This document shows, one piece after another, positions 41,797 to 51,308 of a stretch of DNA of 64,000 nt. This DNA comes from ZC4RG19 sp017577565 (GTDB lineage Bacteria; Actinomycetota; Acidimicrobiia; Acidimicrobiales; VFJN01). Numbering within the stretch: position 1 is the first letter of the stretch; the number at the start of each line of letters is the position of its first letter. The stretch covers positions 1-64,000 of the forward strand of contig VSCH01000012.1 of NCBI GenBank assembly GCA_047459075.1, read 5' to 3'. Under the pieces are notes generated by a model. It saw nothing but the letters and a program-made list of their open reading frames with translations, was not told the origin of the DNA and did no database searches. Both the position numbers and the translations under genes were made by a program.

Positions 41797-42651
41797 CTAC
41801 GGCCGCCGGTAGCGCTGCACCGCCAGCGGGGCGAACACGGCGACGAGGCCCGCGGTCCAGGCGAGCGCCAGCCCGACCGAACCGGCCGTCGAGCCGTCGA
41901 GGCCGGCCGCCGCCGGGTCGCCCAGGGCGAGCGAGCGCACGGCGTCGGTCACCACCGTGACCGGCTGGTGCTCGGCGACGGCCTGCAGCCAGCCGGGCAT
42001 CGAGTCGACCGGCACGTAGGCGCTCGACACGAACGACAGCGGGAAGACCATCAGCGACATGCCCTGGGCCGCCTGGACGTTGCCGGCCGTCAGGCCGATC
42101 AGCGCGAACAGCCACAGGGCGGCGAAGCCGAACAGCGAGCAGAGCCCGAAAGCCGCCGCGACCTCGAGCGCCGTGCCGTCGGGCCGGAAGCCGACGGCCA
42201 CGCCGATGGCGGCCGTGACGACCAGGCCCAGGGTGAGCAGCAGCCACTCGGCGAGCACGCGCCCGACCACGACGGCGGCCCGCGACACCGGCAGCGACCG
42301 GAAGCGGTCGGTGACGCCCTGCTCCATGTCCTCGGCGACGCCGGTCGCGGCCTCGCTGCCGGTGAACAGCACGCTGGTCACCAGGTAGCCGGGGACGAGG
42401 AAGTCGACGTAGGCGATGCCGCCCGTCTCGACCGCGCCGCCGAACACGTAGCGGAACAGGAGCAGGAACATCGCCCCGGTCGTCGTGCTCACCACGAGCA
42501 GCTGCGGGGTGCGGACGAAGCGGCGCACCGACCGGCCGGCGACGGTGAGGGCCGTGGCGACCGGCCCGGGCGGGCCGGCCGGCGGTTCGATGGCGGCGGC
42601 CGGGGCGGTGGCGACGGCGGTGACGGTGGTGGGGACGGTGGTCGTGGACAT
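41797..42651 (-). CDS. ABC-2 type transporter permease, DrrB-like
   Basis: A 284-residue permease with about six hydrophobic helices: TPQLLVVSTTTGAMFLLLFR, PGYLVTSVLFTGSEAATGVA, MEQGVTDRFRSLPVSRAAVV, VFPLSFVSSAYVPVDSMPGW. This is the ABC-2 daunorubicin-resistance style. It follows the ATPase gene by 12 nt. Export of a drug or lipid is inferred; the substrate is unknown. Confidence 0.9.
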   Translation of the reverse strand: MSTTTVPTTVTAVATAPAAAIEPPAGPPGPVATALTVAGRSVRRFVRTPQLLVVSTTTGAMFLLLFRYVFGGAVETGGIAYVDFLVPGYLVTSVLFTGSEAATGVAEDMEQGVTDRFRSLPVSRAAVVVGRVLAEWLLLTLGLVVTAAIGVAVGFRPDGTALEVAAAFGLCSLFGFAALWLFALIGLTAGNVQAAQGMSLMVFPLSFVSSAYVPVDSMPGWLQAVAEHQPVTVVTDAVRSLALGDPAAAGLDGSTAGSVGLALAWTAGLVAVFAPLAVQRYRRP

Positions 42652-42663
42652 CGTCGGCGCTCC

Positions 42664-43683
<1,020 letters not shown>

Positions 43684-43703
43684 GGGTCGACTGTGCGACC
43701 CGG

Positions 43704-43726
43704 AACTGGTCATCCAGTGGCCGGTT
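43704..43726. promoter_or_regulatory. WYL-type operator copy upstream of drrA
   Basis: AACTGGTCA-N5-TGGCCGGTT is an inverted repeat of 23 bp with two mismatches to the copy at 44692-44714. It lies 21-43 nt before the drrA ATG and overlaps the 3' end of the WYL gene. Confidence 0.6.
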
Positions 43727-44672
43727 TTCCCCGCCCGTACCGCGCCACCAGCTCCTCGCCGAAGGAGGCGAGCAGGTCCCGCACCTCCTGGGGCTCGACG
43801 ACCTCGACGTAGGGGCCGAAGGCGACCATCTCGTAGGCCAGGGCCTCGAGCGTCCAGCCCGCGACCTCGACCTCGACCCGGCCGTCGTCCCGGCGCTCCC
43901 CCACCCGCAGGTGGCGGCCGAAGCGGTTCCGCAGCCAGCCGATCGCCCGGGGGTCGGCGAGCGCCCGGGCCCGCACGGCGCCGCGCCGCTCGTCCATCGC
44001 CTCCACGACCTCGCGCCAGGCCGCCTCCAGGTCGAAGCCCTCCGGGCGCTCGACCGGCCGGTCGGTGACCGTCACCGACCGCACCCGGCCGACCCGGAAG
44101 GTCCGCAGCCCGGCGTCGGTGCCGGCGACCAGGTACCAGACCGAGCTCTTGGACACGAGCCCGAGCGGGTGGACCGTCCGGACCGACTCCCGCCCCTCGC
44201 GGTCGGCGTAGCCGAGCTCGACCTGGCGCCCGGCCACGACGGCCCGCTGCAGGTCGTCGAGGAACGGGGGCGGCGGCGCCGGTGTGGCCCCCCACTGGGC
44301 CGGGTCGAGCACCACGGCCGAGGCGGCCGCCTCGGCCTCGGCCCGGAACGTCTCGGGCAGCGCCTGCACCAGCTTGCGCAGCGCCGCCTTGGCCTCGGGC
44401 GTGACCCGCGACGACGGGCCGGCCAGCAGGAACAGCGCCCGGGCCTCGGCGGCGGTCAGGCCGCTGAGGTCGGTGCGGGCGCCGCCGATCAGGGACCAGC
44501 CGCCGTTGCGCCCCGGCTGGGAGTAGACGGGGATGCCGGCCATGGCCAGCGCCTCGAGGTCGCGCCGGGCGGTCCGCTCGGAGACCTCGAGCTCCTCGGC
44601 CAGCTCGGCGGCCGTCACCCGGCCCCGGGCCTGGAGGATGAGGAGGGTGGCGACCAGCCGGTCGGCGCGCAC
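43710..44672 (-). CDS. WYL-domain transcriptional regulator
   Basis: A 320-residue DeoR-type protein. N-terminal HTH RADRLVATLLILQARGRVTA, ELAEELEVSERTARRDLEAL; the WYL domain carries VHPLGLVSKSSVWYLVAGTD and a C-terminal WCX region. The GTG at 44672 is family-like. It lies between the DrrAB genes and the SRPBCC gene, with near-identical palindromes upstream of itself and of drrA. Confidence 0.9.
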   Translation of the reverse strand: MRADRLVATLLILQARGRVTAAELAEELEVSERTARRDLEALAMAGIPVYSQPGRNGGWSLIGGARTDLSGLTAAEARALFLLAGPSSRVTPEAKAALRKLVQALPETFRAEAEAAASAVVLDPAQWGATPAPPPPFLDDLQRAVVAGRQVELGYADREGRESVRTVHPLGLVSKSSVWYLVAGTDAGLRTFRVGRVRSVTVTDRPVERPEGFDLEAAWREVVEAMDERRGAVRARALADPRAIGWLRNRFGRHLRVGERRDDGRVEVEVAGWTLEALAYEMVAFGPYVEVVEPQEVRDLLASFGEELVARYGRGKPATG

Positions 44673-44691
44673 CCCGCCAGCCTGGCACGCG

Positions 44692-44714
44692 AACCGGCCA
44701 CCGTCTGGCCGGTT
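44692..44714. promoter_or_regulatory. WYL-type operator copy upstream of WYL gene
   Basis: AACCGGCCA-CCGTC-TGGCCGGTT is a perfect 9-5-9 inverted repeat located 20-42 nt before the GTG of the WYL regulator. The matching copy at 43704 supports a shared regulator. Confidence 0.65.
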
Positions 44715-44733
44715 TCCCCCCAGCGGGTGGTCG

Positions 44734-45204
44734 CTACCCGGACGTCGGCCCGGCCCCGGCGTCGTCGCCGGCGGCCTCGGCGGCCCGCTCGGCCAGCGCC
44801 CGCGTCGCCTGGCCGATGAAGCGGTCGAGGACCGTCCGGTAGAGCCACCCGGTGCCCGGCACCGAGGCCCGGAAGCTGGAGGACCAGCGGATGGTCGTGC
44901 CGCCCCGCTCGGGCGTCAGGTCGACGGTCGCCCGGTAGTCGCGCAGGGGCAGGCCGCCGAGCAGCGTGTAGGCGAACCGCCGCTCGGGCACCAGCTCGAC
45001 GATCTTCTCCCGGGAGCGGACCCGCCCCCGGTGCAGCACCCGCACGGCGCCGACGCCGTCGCCGTCGCCCTCGCCCCGCTCGACGACCTCGACCCGGTCG
45101 TGCCCGCTCCAGCTGGGCCACGACGCGCCGTCCACCAGCAGGCGGTAGACGGCCGCCGGCGGCGCGCTCGACCACGCCGTCGCCTCGACGTGCTGATGTG
45201 CCAT
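44734..45204 (-). CDS. SRPBCC (START-like) family protein
   Basis: A 156-residue protein with the polyketide cyclase/dehydrase type fold: EATAWSSAPPAAVYRLLVDG, ASWPSWSGHDRVEVVERGEG, then a strand-rich middle (REKIVELVPERRFAYTLLGG) and a C-terminal helix (LYRTVLDRFIGQATRALAER). A GAGGAGGAG stretch precedes the ATG. Ligand unknown. Confidence 0.85.
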   Translation of the reverse strand: MAHQHVEATAWSSAPPAAVYRLLVDGASWPSWSGHDRVEVVERGEGDGDGVGAVRVLHRGRVRSREKIVELVPERRFAYTLLGGLPLRDYRATVDLTPERGGTTIRWSSSFRASVPGTGWLYRTVLDRFIGQATRALAERAAEAAGDDAGAGPTSG

Positions 45205-45273
45205 CGTCTCCTCCTCCACGGGGTCGGGCCGCCAGTCTCGCGGACCCCGACCGGCCGCCCGGCGCGCACCCGC

Positions 45274-45969
45274 TCAGGTGACGAGCAGCCACCCGCCCAG
45301 GCCGAGGGCGCCCACGGTGACCAGCCAGAACAGCGCCACCCACACCCCCGCCGGGACCCCGGTCAGGCGGGCGAGGGCGTCGGCGTCGGTCGTGCGGGGC
45401 CCGTACCGCCGCACCCGCCGCAGCTCGGCCACGGGCCGCACGGCGCCCAGCAGCATGAACCAGGTCAACGTGTAGCCGAACGCCGCCTGGACGCCCGCCG
45501 GCGCCGCCAGCGACACCCCGGCCACCGCGCCCCCCACGACCAGCAGGGCCAGCGCGCCGAACCAGTTGCGCACCACGACGAGCATCCCCGCCAGCACGGC
45601 CACGGCCGCCCACAGCATGAGCGTGACGAGGTCGAGGGCGAGCAGGGCGACACCCGCCAGGCCGACGAGCGACGGGCTGACGTAGCCGGCCGCCGCGGTC
45701 AGCACCATCCCGGGCCCGGTCGGCCGCCCCACCGACACGGTGAGGCCCGAGGTGTCGGCGTGCAGCCGGATGCCGGCCAGGCGCCGCCCGGTCAGCAGCG
45801 CGGCGGCGGCGTGGCCGGCCTCGTGGGCGATCGTCACGACGCCCCGCGCCCAGCGCCAGACGCCGTCGACGGTGACCGCGAGCACGGCGACGACCCCCGT
45901 CGCCAGCACCAGCCACGACGACGGCTCGGCCTGCTCGACGTCGATCGCCCCCCGGACGACCCCAGCCAT
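45274..45969 (-). CDS. M50-type membrane metallopeptidase
   Basis: A 231-residue multi-pass protein. The zinc motif HEAGH sits in TIAHEAGHAAAALLTGRRL near residue 50, and GYVSPSLVGLAG is the second membrane motif region. Such proteins resemble site-2-type peptidases. A partner site-1 peptidase or anti-sigma substrate is not seen here. It follows the GNAT gene by 13 nt. Confidence 0.8.
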   Translation of the reverse strand: MAGVVRGAIDVEQAEPSSWLVLATGVVAVLAVTVDGVWRWARGVVTIAHEAGHAAAALLTGRRLAGIRLHADTSGLTVSVGRPTGPGMVLTAAAGYVSPSLVGLAGVALLALDLVTLMLWAAVAVLAGMLVVVRNWFGALALLVVGGAVAGVSLAAPAGVQAAFGYTLTWFMLLGAVRPVAELRRVRRYGPRTTDADALARLTGVPAGVWVALFWLVTVGALGLGGWLLVT

Positions 45970-45982
45970 GACCGCCAGCCTG

Positions 45983-46603
45983 TCACGCCGGCGGGCGGGC
46001 CCCGGGCGCGGGCCGGCGGGTGGGCCGGTCGGCGGCCCGCCGGCGGAAGAGCAGCGCCGTCAGCTCGCCCCGCTCGGGGGTCGAGGGCACGGTCACCGGG
46101 CGCACGACCTCCATGCCGAGCCGCTCGGCCACCCGCACCGACGCGGTGTTGACCGGCTCGATGATCGACACGACCTCGTCCAGCCCCAGCGTGGTGAACG
46201 CCTCGTCGAGGGCCGCCGTCGCCCCCTCGGTGGCGTAGCCCCGCCCCCACACGTCCGGGTGCAGGCGCCAGCCGACCTCGACGGCCGGGAGCACCTCGGG
46301 CAGGAACCGGGGCACCGACAGCCCGACGAAGCCGATCACCCGCCCGGTGGCGCGCTCCTCGGCGACCCACAGGTCGAAGCCCTGCGCGTCCCAGCCCGCC
46401 ACCCGCTTCTCGACGAAGGTCGCGGTCTCCTCCGCCGTCAGCCCCCGGCCGTACGGGTAGCGCCACACGGCCGGCTCGGCGAAGACGGGGGCCAGCGCCT
46501 CGGCGTCGGCGGCCCGGAACCGCCGGAGGGTCAGCCGCTCGGTGGTGACGTCGCCGAGCGGGGCGGCGACGGGCGGGTGGTCGGGCGCGTGGTCGGTCGT
46601 CAC
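45983..46603 (-). CDS. GNAT N-acetyltransferase, RimJ-like
   Basis: A 206-residue Acetyltransf_3-type protein: TTERLTLRRFRAADAEALAP, VIGFVGLSVPRFLPEVLPAV, and the acetyl-CoA loop HPDVWGRGYATEGATAALDE. It could acetylate a protein N-terminus or a small molecule. The GTG at 46603 is 34 nt after the enoyl-CoA hydratase gene end. Confidence 0.85.
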   Translation of the reverse strand: MTTDHAPDHPPVAAPLGDVTTERLTLRRFRAADAEALAPVFAEPAVWRYPYGRGLTAEETATFVEKRVAGWDAQGFDLWVAEERATGRVIGFVGLSVPRFLPEVLPAVEVGWRLHPDVWGRGYATEGATAALDEAFTTLGLDEVVSIIEPVNTASVRVAERLGMEVVRPVTVPSTPERGELTALLFRRRAADRPTRRPAPGARPPA

Positions 46604-46637
46604 CCGCCCATGGTCGCACCCCGCCGGCCGCCCGGGG

Positions 46638-47444
46638 TCACTCGGAGGTCGGGCCGTCGAAGCGGGGCTCGCGCTTGTCCCGGTGCGACGCCAGGCCCTC
46701 CCGGGCGTCGGGCCCGCCGAAGCCGAGGAACTCGTAGGCCAGCGAGGCGTCGAGGACCGCGGCCTGGGCCCGGTACCAGTGGTTCAGGGTGTGCTTCGTC
46801 CAGCGGATGGCCTGCTGGGCGCCGCGGCTCAGCCGCTCGGCCACCTCGAGCGCGGTGTCGTGGACGGCGTCGTCGTCGACGCACAGCGAGACGAGGCCGA
46901 TGCGCTCGGCCTCCTCGCCGCTCAGCGGCTCGCAGGTGAGCAGGTGGTACTTGGCCTTGGCCATGCCGCACAGCAGCGGCCAGCAGATCGCCGCGTGGTC
47001 GCCGGCGGCCACGCCGAGGCGCGTGTGGCCGTCGATGATGCGGGCCGAGCGGGCGGCCACCGACACGTCGGCGAGGAGGGCGGCCACCAGGCCGGCGCCC
47101 ACCGCCGGCCCGTGGATGGCCGACACGATGGGCTTGGCGCACTCGATGACGTTGAACACGAGGTCCCGGGCCTCGCGCAGGATGCGCAGGCGGACGGCGT
47201 AGTCCGTCGTGATGTCCTCGAGCAGGTCGAAGCTGCCACCGGCCGAGAAGGCCCGCCCGGCGCCCTGGAGCAGCGCCACGTTCGTCTCCGGGTCGCGGTC
47301 GACCGCCCGCCACACGTCCGCCAGCTCGCGGTGGGCCGCGTGGTCGACGGCGTTGAGGCCCGGGCCGTCGAGCGTGATCCGCAGGACGCCCGGCGACGGG
47401 CGGTCGAACCGCAGGTGCGGGAAGTCGGCGTACGGGTCGGACAT
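46638..47444 (-). CDS. Enoyl-CoA hydratase/isomerase family protein
   Basis: A 268-residue crotonase-fold protein: LNAVDHAAHRELADVWRAVD, GRAFSAGGSFDLLEDI, IVSAIHGPAVGAGLVAALLA and GLVSLCVDDDAVHDTALEVA. One expected crotonase catalytic Glu position holds Gly/His-type residues (GHTRLGVAAGDHAAICWPLL), as in several hydrolase/isomerase subfamilies, so the exact reaction is open. ATG at 47444; GGAGG Shine-Dalgarno. Confidence 0.85.
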   Translation of the reverse strand: MSDPYADFPHLRFDRPSPGVLRITLDGPGLNAVDHAAHRELADVWRAVDRDPETNVALLQGAGRAFSAGGSFDLLEDITTDYAVRLRILREARDLVFNVIECAKPIVSAIHGPAVGAGLVAALLADVSVAARSARIIDGHTRLGVAAGDHAAICWPLLCGMAKAKYHLLTCEPLSGEEAERIGLVSLCVDDDAVHDTALEVAERLSRGAQQAIRWTKHTLNHWYRAQAAVLDASLAYEFLGFGGPDAREGLASHRDKREPRFDGPTSE

Positions 47445-47482
47445 CGGTCGTCCTCCGGTCGGTCGGCGGTCGGCGGCCGGCG

Positions 47483-47532
47483 CGCCGGGTGCCGCCCCGC
47501 GGGGCGCCCGGCGGCGGTTCGTGGCGAACGTA
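47483..47532 (-). promoter_or_regulatory. Leader of the enoyl-CoA hydratase gene with hairpin
   Basis: Minus-strand TACGTT (47527-47532) could be the -10, giving a leader of roughly 75 nt. Inside it the palindrome CGCCCCGCGGGGCG (47493-47506), flanked by GCCGGG/CCCGGC arms, would form a strong hairpin. Confidence 0.3.
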
Positions 47533-47587
47533 GGCGCGGCGCGGGTCCGATACCGCACCGGGCACCGCGATGTGCAACGGTGGACGG

Positions 47588-48637
47588 GTGCCCTCCGGAG
47601 TCGCCCTGCTGACCGGTGGCGCCGGCTACATCGGCAGCCACACCGCCGTCGAGCTGCTCTGCGCCGGCTGGGACGTCGTCGTGGTCGACGACTTCTCCAA
47701 CGCCAGCCCGGTCGCGCTCGAGCGCGTCGCCCGCATCGCCGCCGACCACCCGGGCGCGGGGCGGCTGCGCCACCACCGGCTCGACGTCACCGACACGCCG
47801 GCGCTCACCCGCGTGCTGGCCGAGGAGCGCGTCGACGCCGTCGTCCACTTCGCCGGCCTGAAGGCGGTCGGCGAGTCCGTCGAGCAGCCGCTGCGGTACT
47901 ACCGGGTCAACGTCGGCGGCGCGACCTCGCTGCTCGAGGCCATGGCCGCCACCGGCGTCCGCCGCCTGGTCTTCTCGTCGTCGGCCACCGTCTACGGCGA
48001 GCCGGCGACGGTGCCGGTCGACGAGCGGGCGCCGCTCGGCCCCACCAACCCCTACGGGCGGACGAAGCTGATCGTCGAGCAGGTGATGCGGGACGTGGCC
48101 GCCGCCGACGAGCGGTCGCGGTTCGTCGCGCTCCGCTACTTCAACCCCGTCGGCGCCCACCCGAGCGGCCTCATCGGCGAGGACCCCGAGGGCGTGCCCA
48201 ACAACCTGATGCCCTACATCATGCAGGTGGCGGTCGGGCGGCGGCCGCGCATCCGGGTGTTCGGCGACGACTACCCGACCCCCGACGGCACCGGCATCCG
48301 CGACTACATCCACGTCGTCGACCTCGCCCTCGGGCACCTGGCCGCCCTGGAGGCGCTCGACCGCCTCGACCCGTTCACGGCCGTCAACCTCGGCACGGGC
48401 CAGGGGTCGTCGGTGCTCGAGGTCATCGACGCCGCCTCCCGGGCCGTCGGCCGGCAGCTCCCCTACGAGGTCGTCGGCCGGCGCCCCGGCGACGTCGCCG
48501 CCATCTGGGCCGACCCCTCGCTCGCCCACGAGCTGCTGGGGTGGAAGGCCACCCGCACGCTCGACGAGATGGCGGCCGACCACTGGCGCTGGCAGTCCCG
48601 CAACCCGCAGGGCTACCGCGGCGCGCCGGCGGGCTGA
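47588..48637 (+). CDS. galE: UDP-glucose 4-epimerase
   Basis: A 349-residue SDR-superfamily epimerase: nucleotide-binding VALLTGGAGYIGSHTAVELL, VVVDDFSNAS, VVHFAGLKAVGESVEQPLRY, catalytic YxxxK in PYGRTKLIVEQ, and LRYFNPVGAHPSGLIGEDP. Interconverts UDP-glucose and UDP-galactose. The start GTG at 47588 is preferred to an ATG at 47570, because it yields the normal PSGVALLTGG N-terminus. Confidence 0.95.
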   Translation: MPSGVALLTGGAGYIGSHTAVELLCAGWDVVVVDDFSNASPVALERVARIAADHPGAGRLRHHRLDVTDTPALTRVLAEERVDAVVHFAGLKAVGESVEQPLRYYRVNVGGATSLLEAMAATGVRRLVFSSSATVYGEPATVPVDERAPLGPTNPYGRTKLIVEQVMRDVAAADERSRFVALRYFNPVGAHPSGLIGEDPEGVPNNLMPYIMQVAVGRRPRIRVFGDDYPTPDGTGIRDYIHVVDLALGHLAALEALDRLDPFTAVNLGTGQGSSVLEVIDAASRAVGRQLPYEVVGRRPGDVAAIWADPSLAHELLGWKATRTLDEMAADHWRWQSRNPQGYRGAPAG

Positions 48638-48658
48638 CGCAGGCCGGGGCGCCGCCGC

Positions 48659-50041
48659 TCAGCCGGGGCCGTGGTCGGCGACCCAGCCGCCCCGGCCGGA
48701 CGCCTTGGCCCGGCGCATGGCCCGGTCGGCCCGGGCGAGCACGGTCTCGGGGTCGTCGCCGGGGGCCAGGGCGGTCACCCCGATGCTGGCGGTGACGCTG
48801 ATGCCGGGCACGCCGTCGACGAGGATCGGGGCCTCCATCGCCGCCACCAGGCGGTCGGCCACGCCGGCCGCCTCCTGCCGGCCGAGCCGCTCGCACAGCA
48901 CCGCGAACTCGTCGCCGCCGATGCGGGCCACCAGGTCGCCGGGGCGGACCGCGCCCGACAGGCGCTGGGCGACGGCCTGCAGCACCCGGTCGCCCACCAG
49001 GTGACCGAGCTGGTCGTTGACCGGCTTGAAGCGGTCGAGGTCGACGAACAGGACGCTGGCCTCGCCCTCGGCCAGCTTGGCGATCTCCCGGACCCGGGAG
49101 GTGAACGCCGAGCGGTTGGCCAGCCCGGTGAGCACGTCGTGGGTCGCCGCGTACTCGAGGGCCCGGTGGCTGCGGTCCCACTGGAGGGTGAAGCGCAGCA
49201 GCCGCCCGGTGCGGTGCACGGCCAGCCAGGTGAACCGGGTGGGGATGCCGTCGTGGGGCCGCCACATGACCATGACGGCGGTGGGCCCCTCGTCCCCCGG
49301 CACGGTCACCGGGTGGACCCAGCACGACGCCAGCCCCTCGGCCCGGGCCCGGGCGGCCGCGCCCGGCGACAGGCCCTCCAGGCTGCGGACGACGACGTCC
49401 TCGCCGGTCTCCAGCGCCCGGCGCCACGGCGCGTCGGGCTCGTCGACCAGCAGGTGGGCCCCGTCCCCCGCGATCACGCTGAAGGCGCCGTCCTGCCAGC
49501 CGACGCCGATGGCCACCCGGCACCCGGGGATCGACTGCTGCAGCGTGTCGACCAGGGCGCCGAGCACGTCGCAGAGGTCGGCGTGGGAGGCGATCGCCTC
49601 GAGCGCGACGTCGAGCGCCCGCTCGTACCCGGCCCGCCGGGCGAACACGACGTGGAAGGGCAGGCCGGTCTGCGACTTGGTGGCGGCGACGACGCTGCAG
49701 TGGGTGATCGAGCCGTCGCGGCAGATGAGGTCGGCCGGCTGGCCCACGCCGCCGCGCGGGTAGCGGGGCTTGCCGGGCACGTGCTCGAGCTGGGCGAAGG
49801 CCTCGAGCACCTCGTCCAGGCAGTGGGGGGCGACGATGGCGTCGATGGTGCGGCCGACGAGCTCCTCGGGGCGCCAGCCGAGCAGCTCCTCGATGGACCG
49901 GCCGACCCACCGGAAGACGCCGTCGTCGTCGACGACCGCGAACGGGTTGACCGCGGTCTCGGCGATGGCCCGGTACATGCCCGGGATCGGCTCGACGTCC
50001 GGGTCCGTCGTCTGGCGTCGCTCGGTCTCGGCGGCCGTCAC
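48659..50041 (-). CDS. PAS-GGDEF diguanylate cyclase
   Basis: A 460-residue signalling protein: a PAS domain at about 22-135 (AETAVNPFAVVDDDGVFRWV), a GAF-like middle at about 140-290, and a C-terminal GGDEF domain at about 295-455. The active site is an intact GGDEF in DLVARIGGDEFAVL. The inhibitory site RxxD (RPGD) lies five residues before GGDEF, so product inhibition is expected. No EAL domain. The GTG has a GGGGGGAG Shine-Dalgarno. No transmembrane segment is seen. Confidence 0.95.
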   Translation of the reverse strand: MTAAETERRQTTDPDVEPIPGMYRAIAETAVNPFAVVDDDGVFRWVGRSIEELLGWRPEELVGRTIDAIVAPHCLDEVLEAFAQLEHVPGKPRYPRGGVGQPADLICRDGSITHCSVVAATKSQTGLPFHVVFARRAGYERALDVALEAIASHADLCDVLGALVDTLQQSIPGCRVAIGVGWQDGAFSVIAGDGAHLLVDEPDAPWRRALETGEDVVVRSLEGLSPGAAARARAEGLASCWVHPVTVPGDEGPTAVMVMWRPHDGIPTRFTWLAVHRTGRLLRFTLQWDRSHRALEYAATHDVLTGLANRSAFTSRVREIAKLAEGEASVLFVDLDRFKPVNDQLGHLVGDRVLQAVAQRLSGAVRPGDLVARIGGDEFAVLCERLGRQEAAGVADRLVAAMEAPILVDGVPGISVTASIGVTALAPGDDPETVLARADRAMRRAKASGRGGWVADHGPG

Positions 50042-50091
50042 GTCTCCCCCCGCGTGGCCGGCGCGGCACCCTCCCGCACCTCTCGGGCCCA

Positions 50092-50120
50092 ACGATACGC
50101 GACCGTGGAACGGTGCAGAA
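50092..50120 (-). promoter_or_regulatory. Promoter of the GGDEF gene with inverted repeat
   Basis: Minus-strand TATCGT (-10, 50092-50097) with 17-bp spacing to TTCTGC (50115-50120). The spacer holds ACCGT-N3-ACGGT (50102-50114), a good position for a repressor or activator. Confidence 0.4.
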
Positions 50121-50133
50121 GCCCGCGCAGTCG

Positions 50134-51291
50134 TCAGGACGGCGACGGCGCGAGCACGTCGGGGCCCAGGTCGGCGAGGCGCCGCCGGCCCGCCAGGGCG
50201 ACCGTCGCGTCCAGCTCGCCGAGCAGGCAGCGCAGGACGTGGGTCACCCCCGCCTGCCCGCCCAGGGCCAGCCCGTAGACGTAGGGCCGGCCGTAGAGCA
50301 CCGCAGCGGCACCGAGCGCGACGGCCTTGACGACGTCGGCCCCGTTGCGCACCCCGGAGTCGAGCAGCACCGTCAGTCGGTCGCCCACCGCCTCGACGAT
50401 CGCCGGCAGGGCGTCGAGGGCGGCGACGGCGCCGTCGACCTGGCGGCCGCCGTGGTTGGACACGACGATGCCGTCGACGCCGGCGTCCGCGGCCGCCCGG
50501 GCGTCGTCGGGGTGCAGCACGCCCTTCAGCACGATCGGCAGCGACGTGCGCTCGCGCAGCCAGGCCAGGTCGTCCCAGGTGAGCCGGGGGTTGCCGAACA
50601 TCCCCGCCCAGCGGAACACCTTGTCGGACAGCGGTGCGCCCTCGGGGAGCGGCGCGTTGAACGCCGGGTCGGTCAGGTAGTTGGCGATGCCCGTGCCCTG
50701 CAGGAAGGGCAGGTAGGCGGTGTCGAGGTCGGTCGGGCGCCACCCGAGCATGAAGGTGTCGAGCGTGACCACGATCGCCCGGTAGCCGGCCGCCTCGGCC
50801 CGCTGCACCAGCGACGCCGCCACCTCGGGGTCCTTGGGCCAGTAGAGCTGGTACCAGCGGGGCCCGTCGCCCGAGGCCTCCGCCGCCTGCTCGATGGAGT
50901 GCGCCGCGGCGGTCGAGTGGATGTAGACGAGCCCCAGCTCGGCGGCGGCCCGGGCCGAGGCCAGCTCGCCCTCGGGGTGGACGATCGTCTGGACGCCGAT
51001 GGGCGCGAGCAGCACCGGGGCGGGCATGGGCGTGCCGAGCACCTCGGTGGACAGGTCGCGCTCGGCGACGTCGCGCAGCATGCGGGGCACGATCCGCCAG
51101 CGCTCGAAGGCGGCCCGGTTGGCCCGGGCCGTCGACCCCGACCCGGCGCTGCCGGCCACGTAGCCGAACGCCTGGGGGTCGAGCACCTCGCGGGCCGCCT
51201 CCTCGAGGCGGGACAGGTCGGTCGTGAACGGCGGCCGCTCGCCCGCGGTGCCGCGCAGGTAGATCTCGTGCTGGTAGTCGGCGTAGCTCAC
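50134..51291 (-). CDS. FMN-dependent alpha-hydroxyacid oxidase/lactate 2-monooxygenase-like
   Basis: A 385-residue TIM-barrel flavoenzyme: VLLAPIGVQTIVHPEGELA, WYQLYWPKDPEVAASLVQRA, VTLDTFMLGWRPTDLDT, catalytic His in GIVVSNHGGRQVDGAVAALD, and LLDSGVRNGADVVKAVALGA. Closest to lactate 2-monooxygenase/oxidase. The GTG at 51291 is preceded by GGGGAGGCGAGG. It is followed upstream by a PPOX gene 17 nt away. Confidence 0.9.
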   Translation of the reverse strand: MSYADYQHEIYLRGTAGERPPFTTDLSRLEEAAREVLDPQAFGYVAGSAGSGSTARANRAAFERWRIVPRMLRDVAERDLSTEVLGTPMPAPVLLAPIGVQTIVHPEGELASARAAAELGLVYIHSTAAAHSIEQAAEASGDGPRWYQLYWPKDPEVAASLVQRAEAAGYRAIVVTLDTFMLGWRPTDLDTAYLPFLQGTGIANYLTDPAFNAPLPEGAPLSDKVFRWAGMFGNPRLTWDDLAWLRERTSLPIVLKGVLHPDDARAAADAGVDGIVVSNHGGRQVDGAVAALDALPAIVEAVGDRLTVLLDSGVRNGADVVKAVALGAAAVLYGRPYVYGLALGGQAGVTHVLRCLLGELDATVALAGRRRLADLGPDVLAPSPS

Positions 51292-51308
51292 CCTCGCCTC
51301 CCCGTCCG

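Noticed and set aside
46638..47444. Gene being a menaquinone enzyme (MenB)
   Set aside because: The crotonase motifs lack the specific MenB blocks and no men genes are near.
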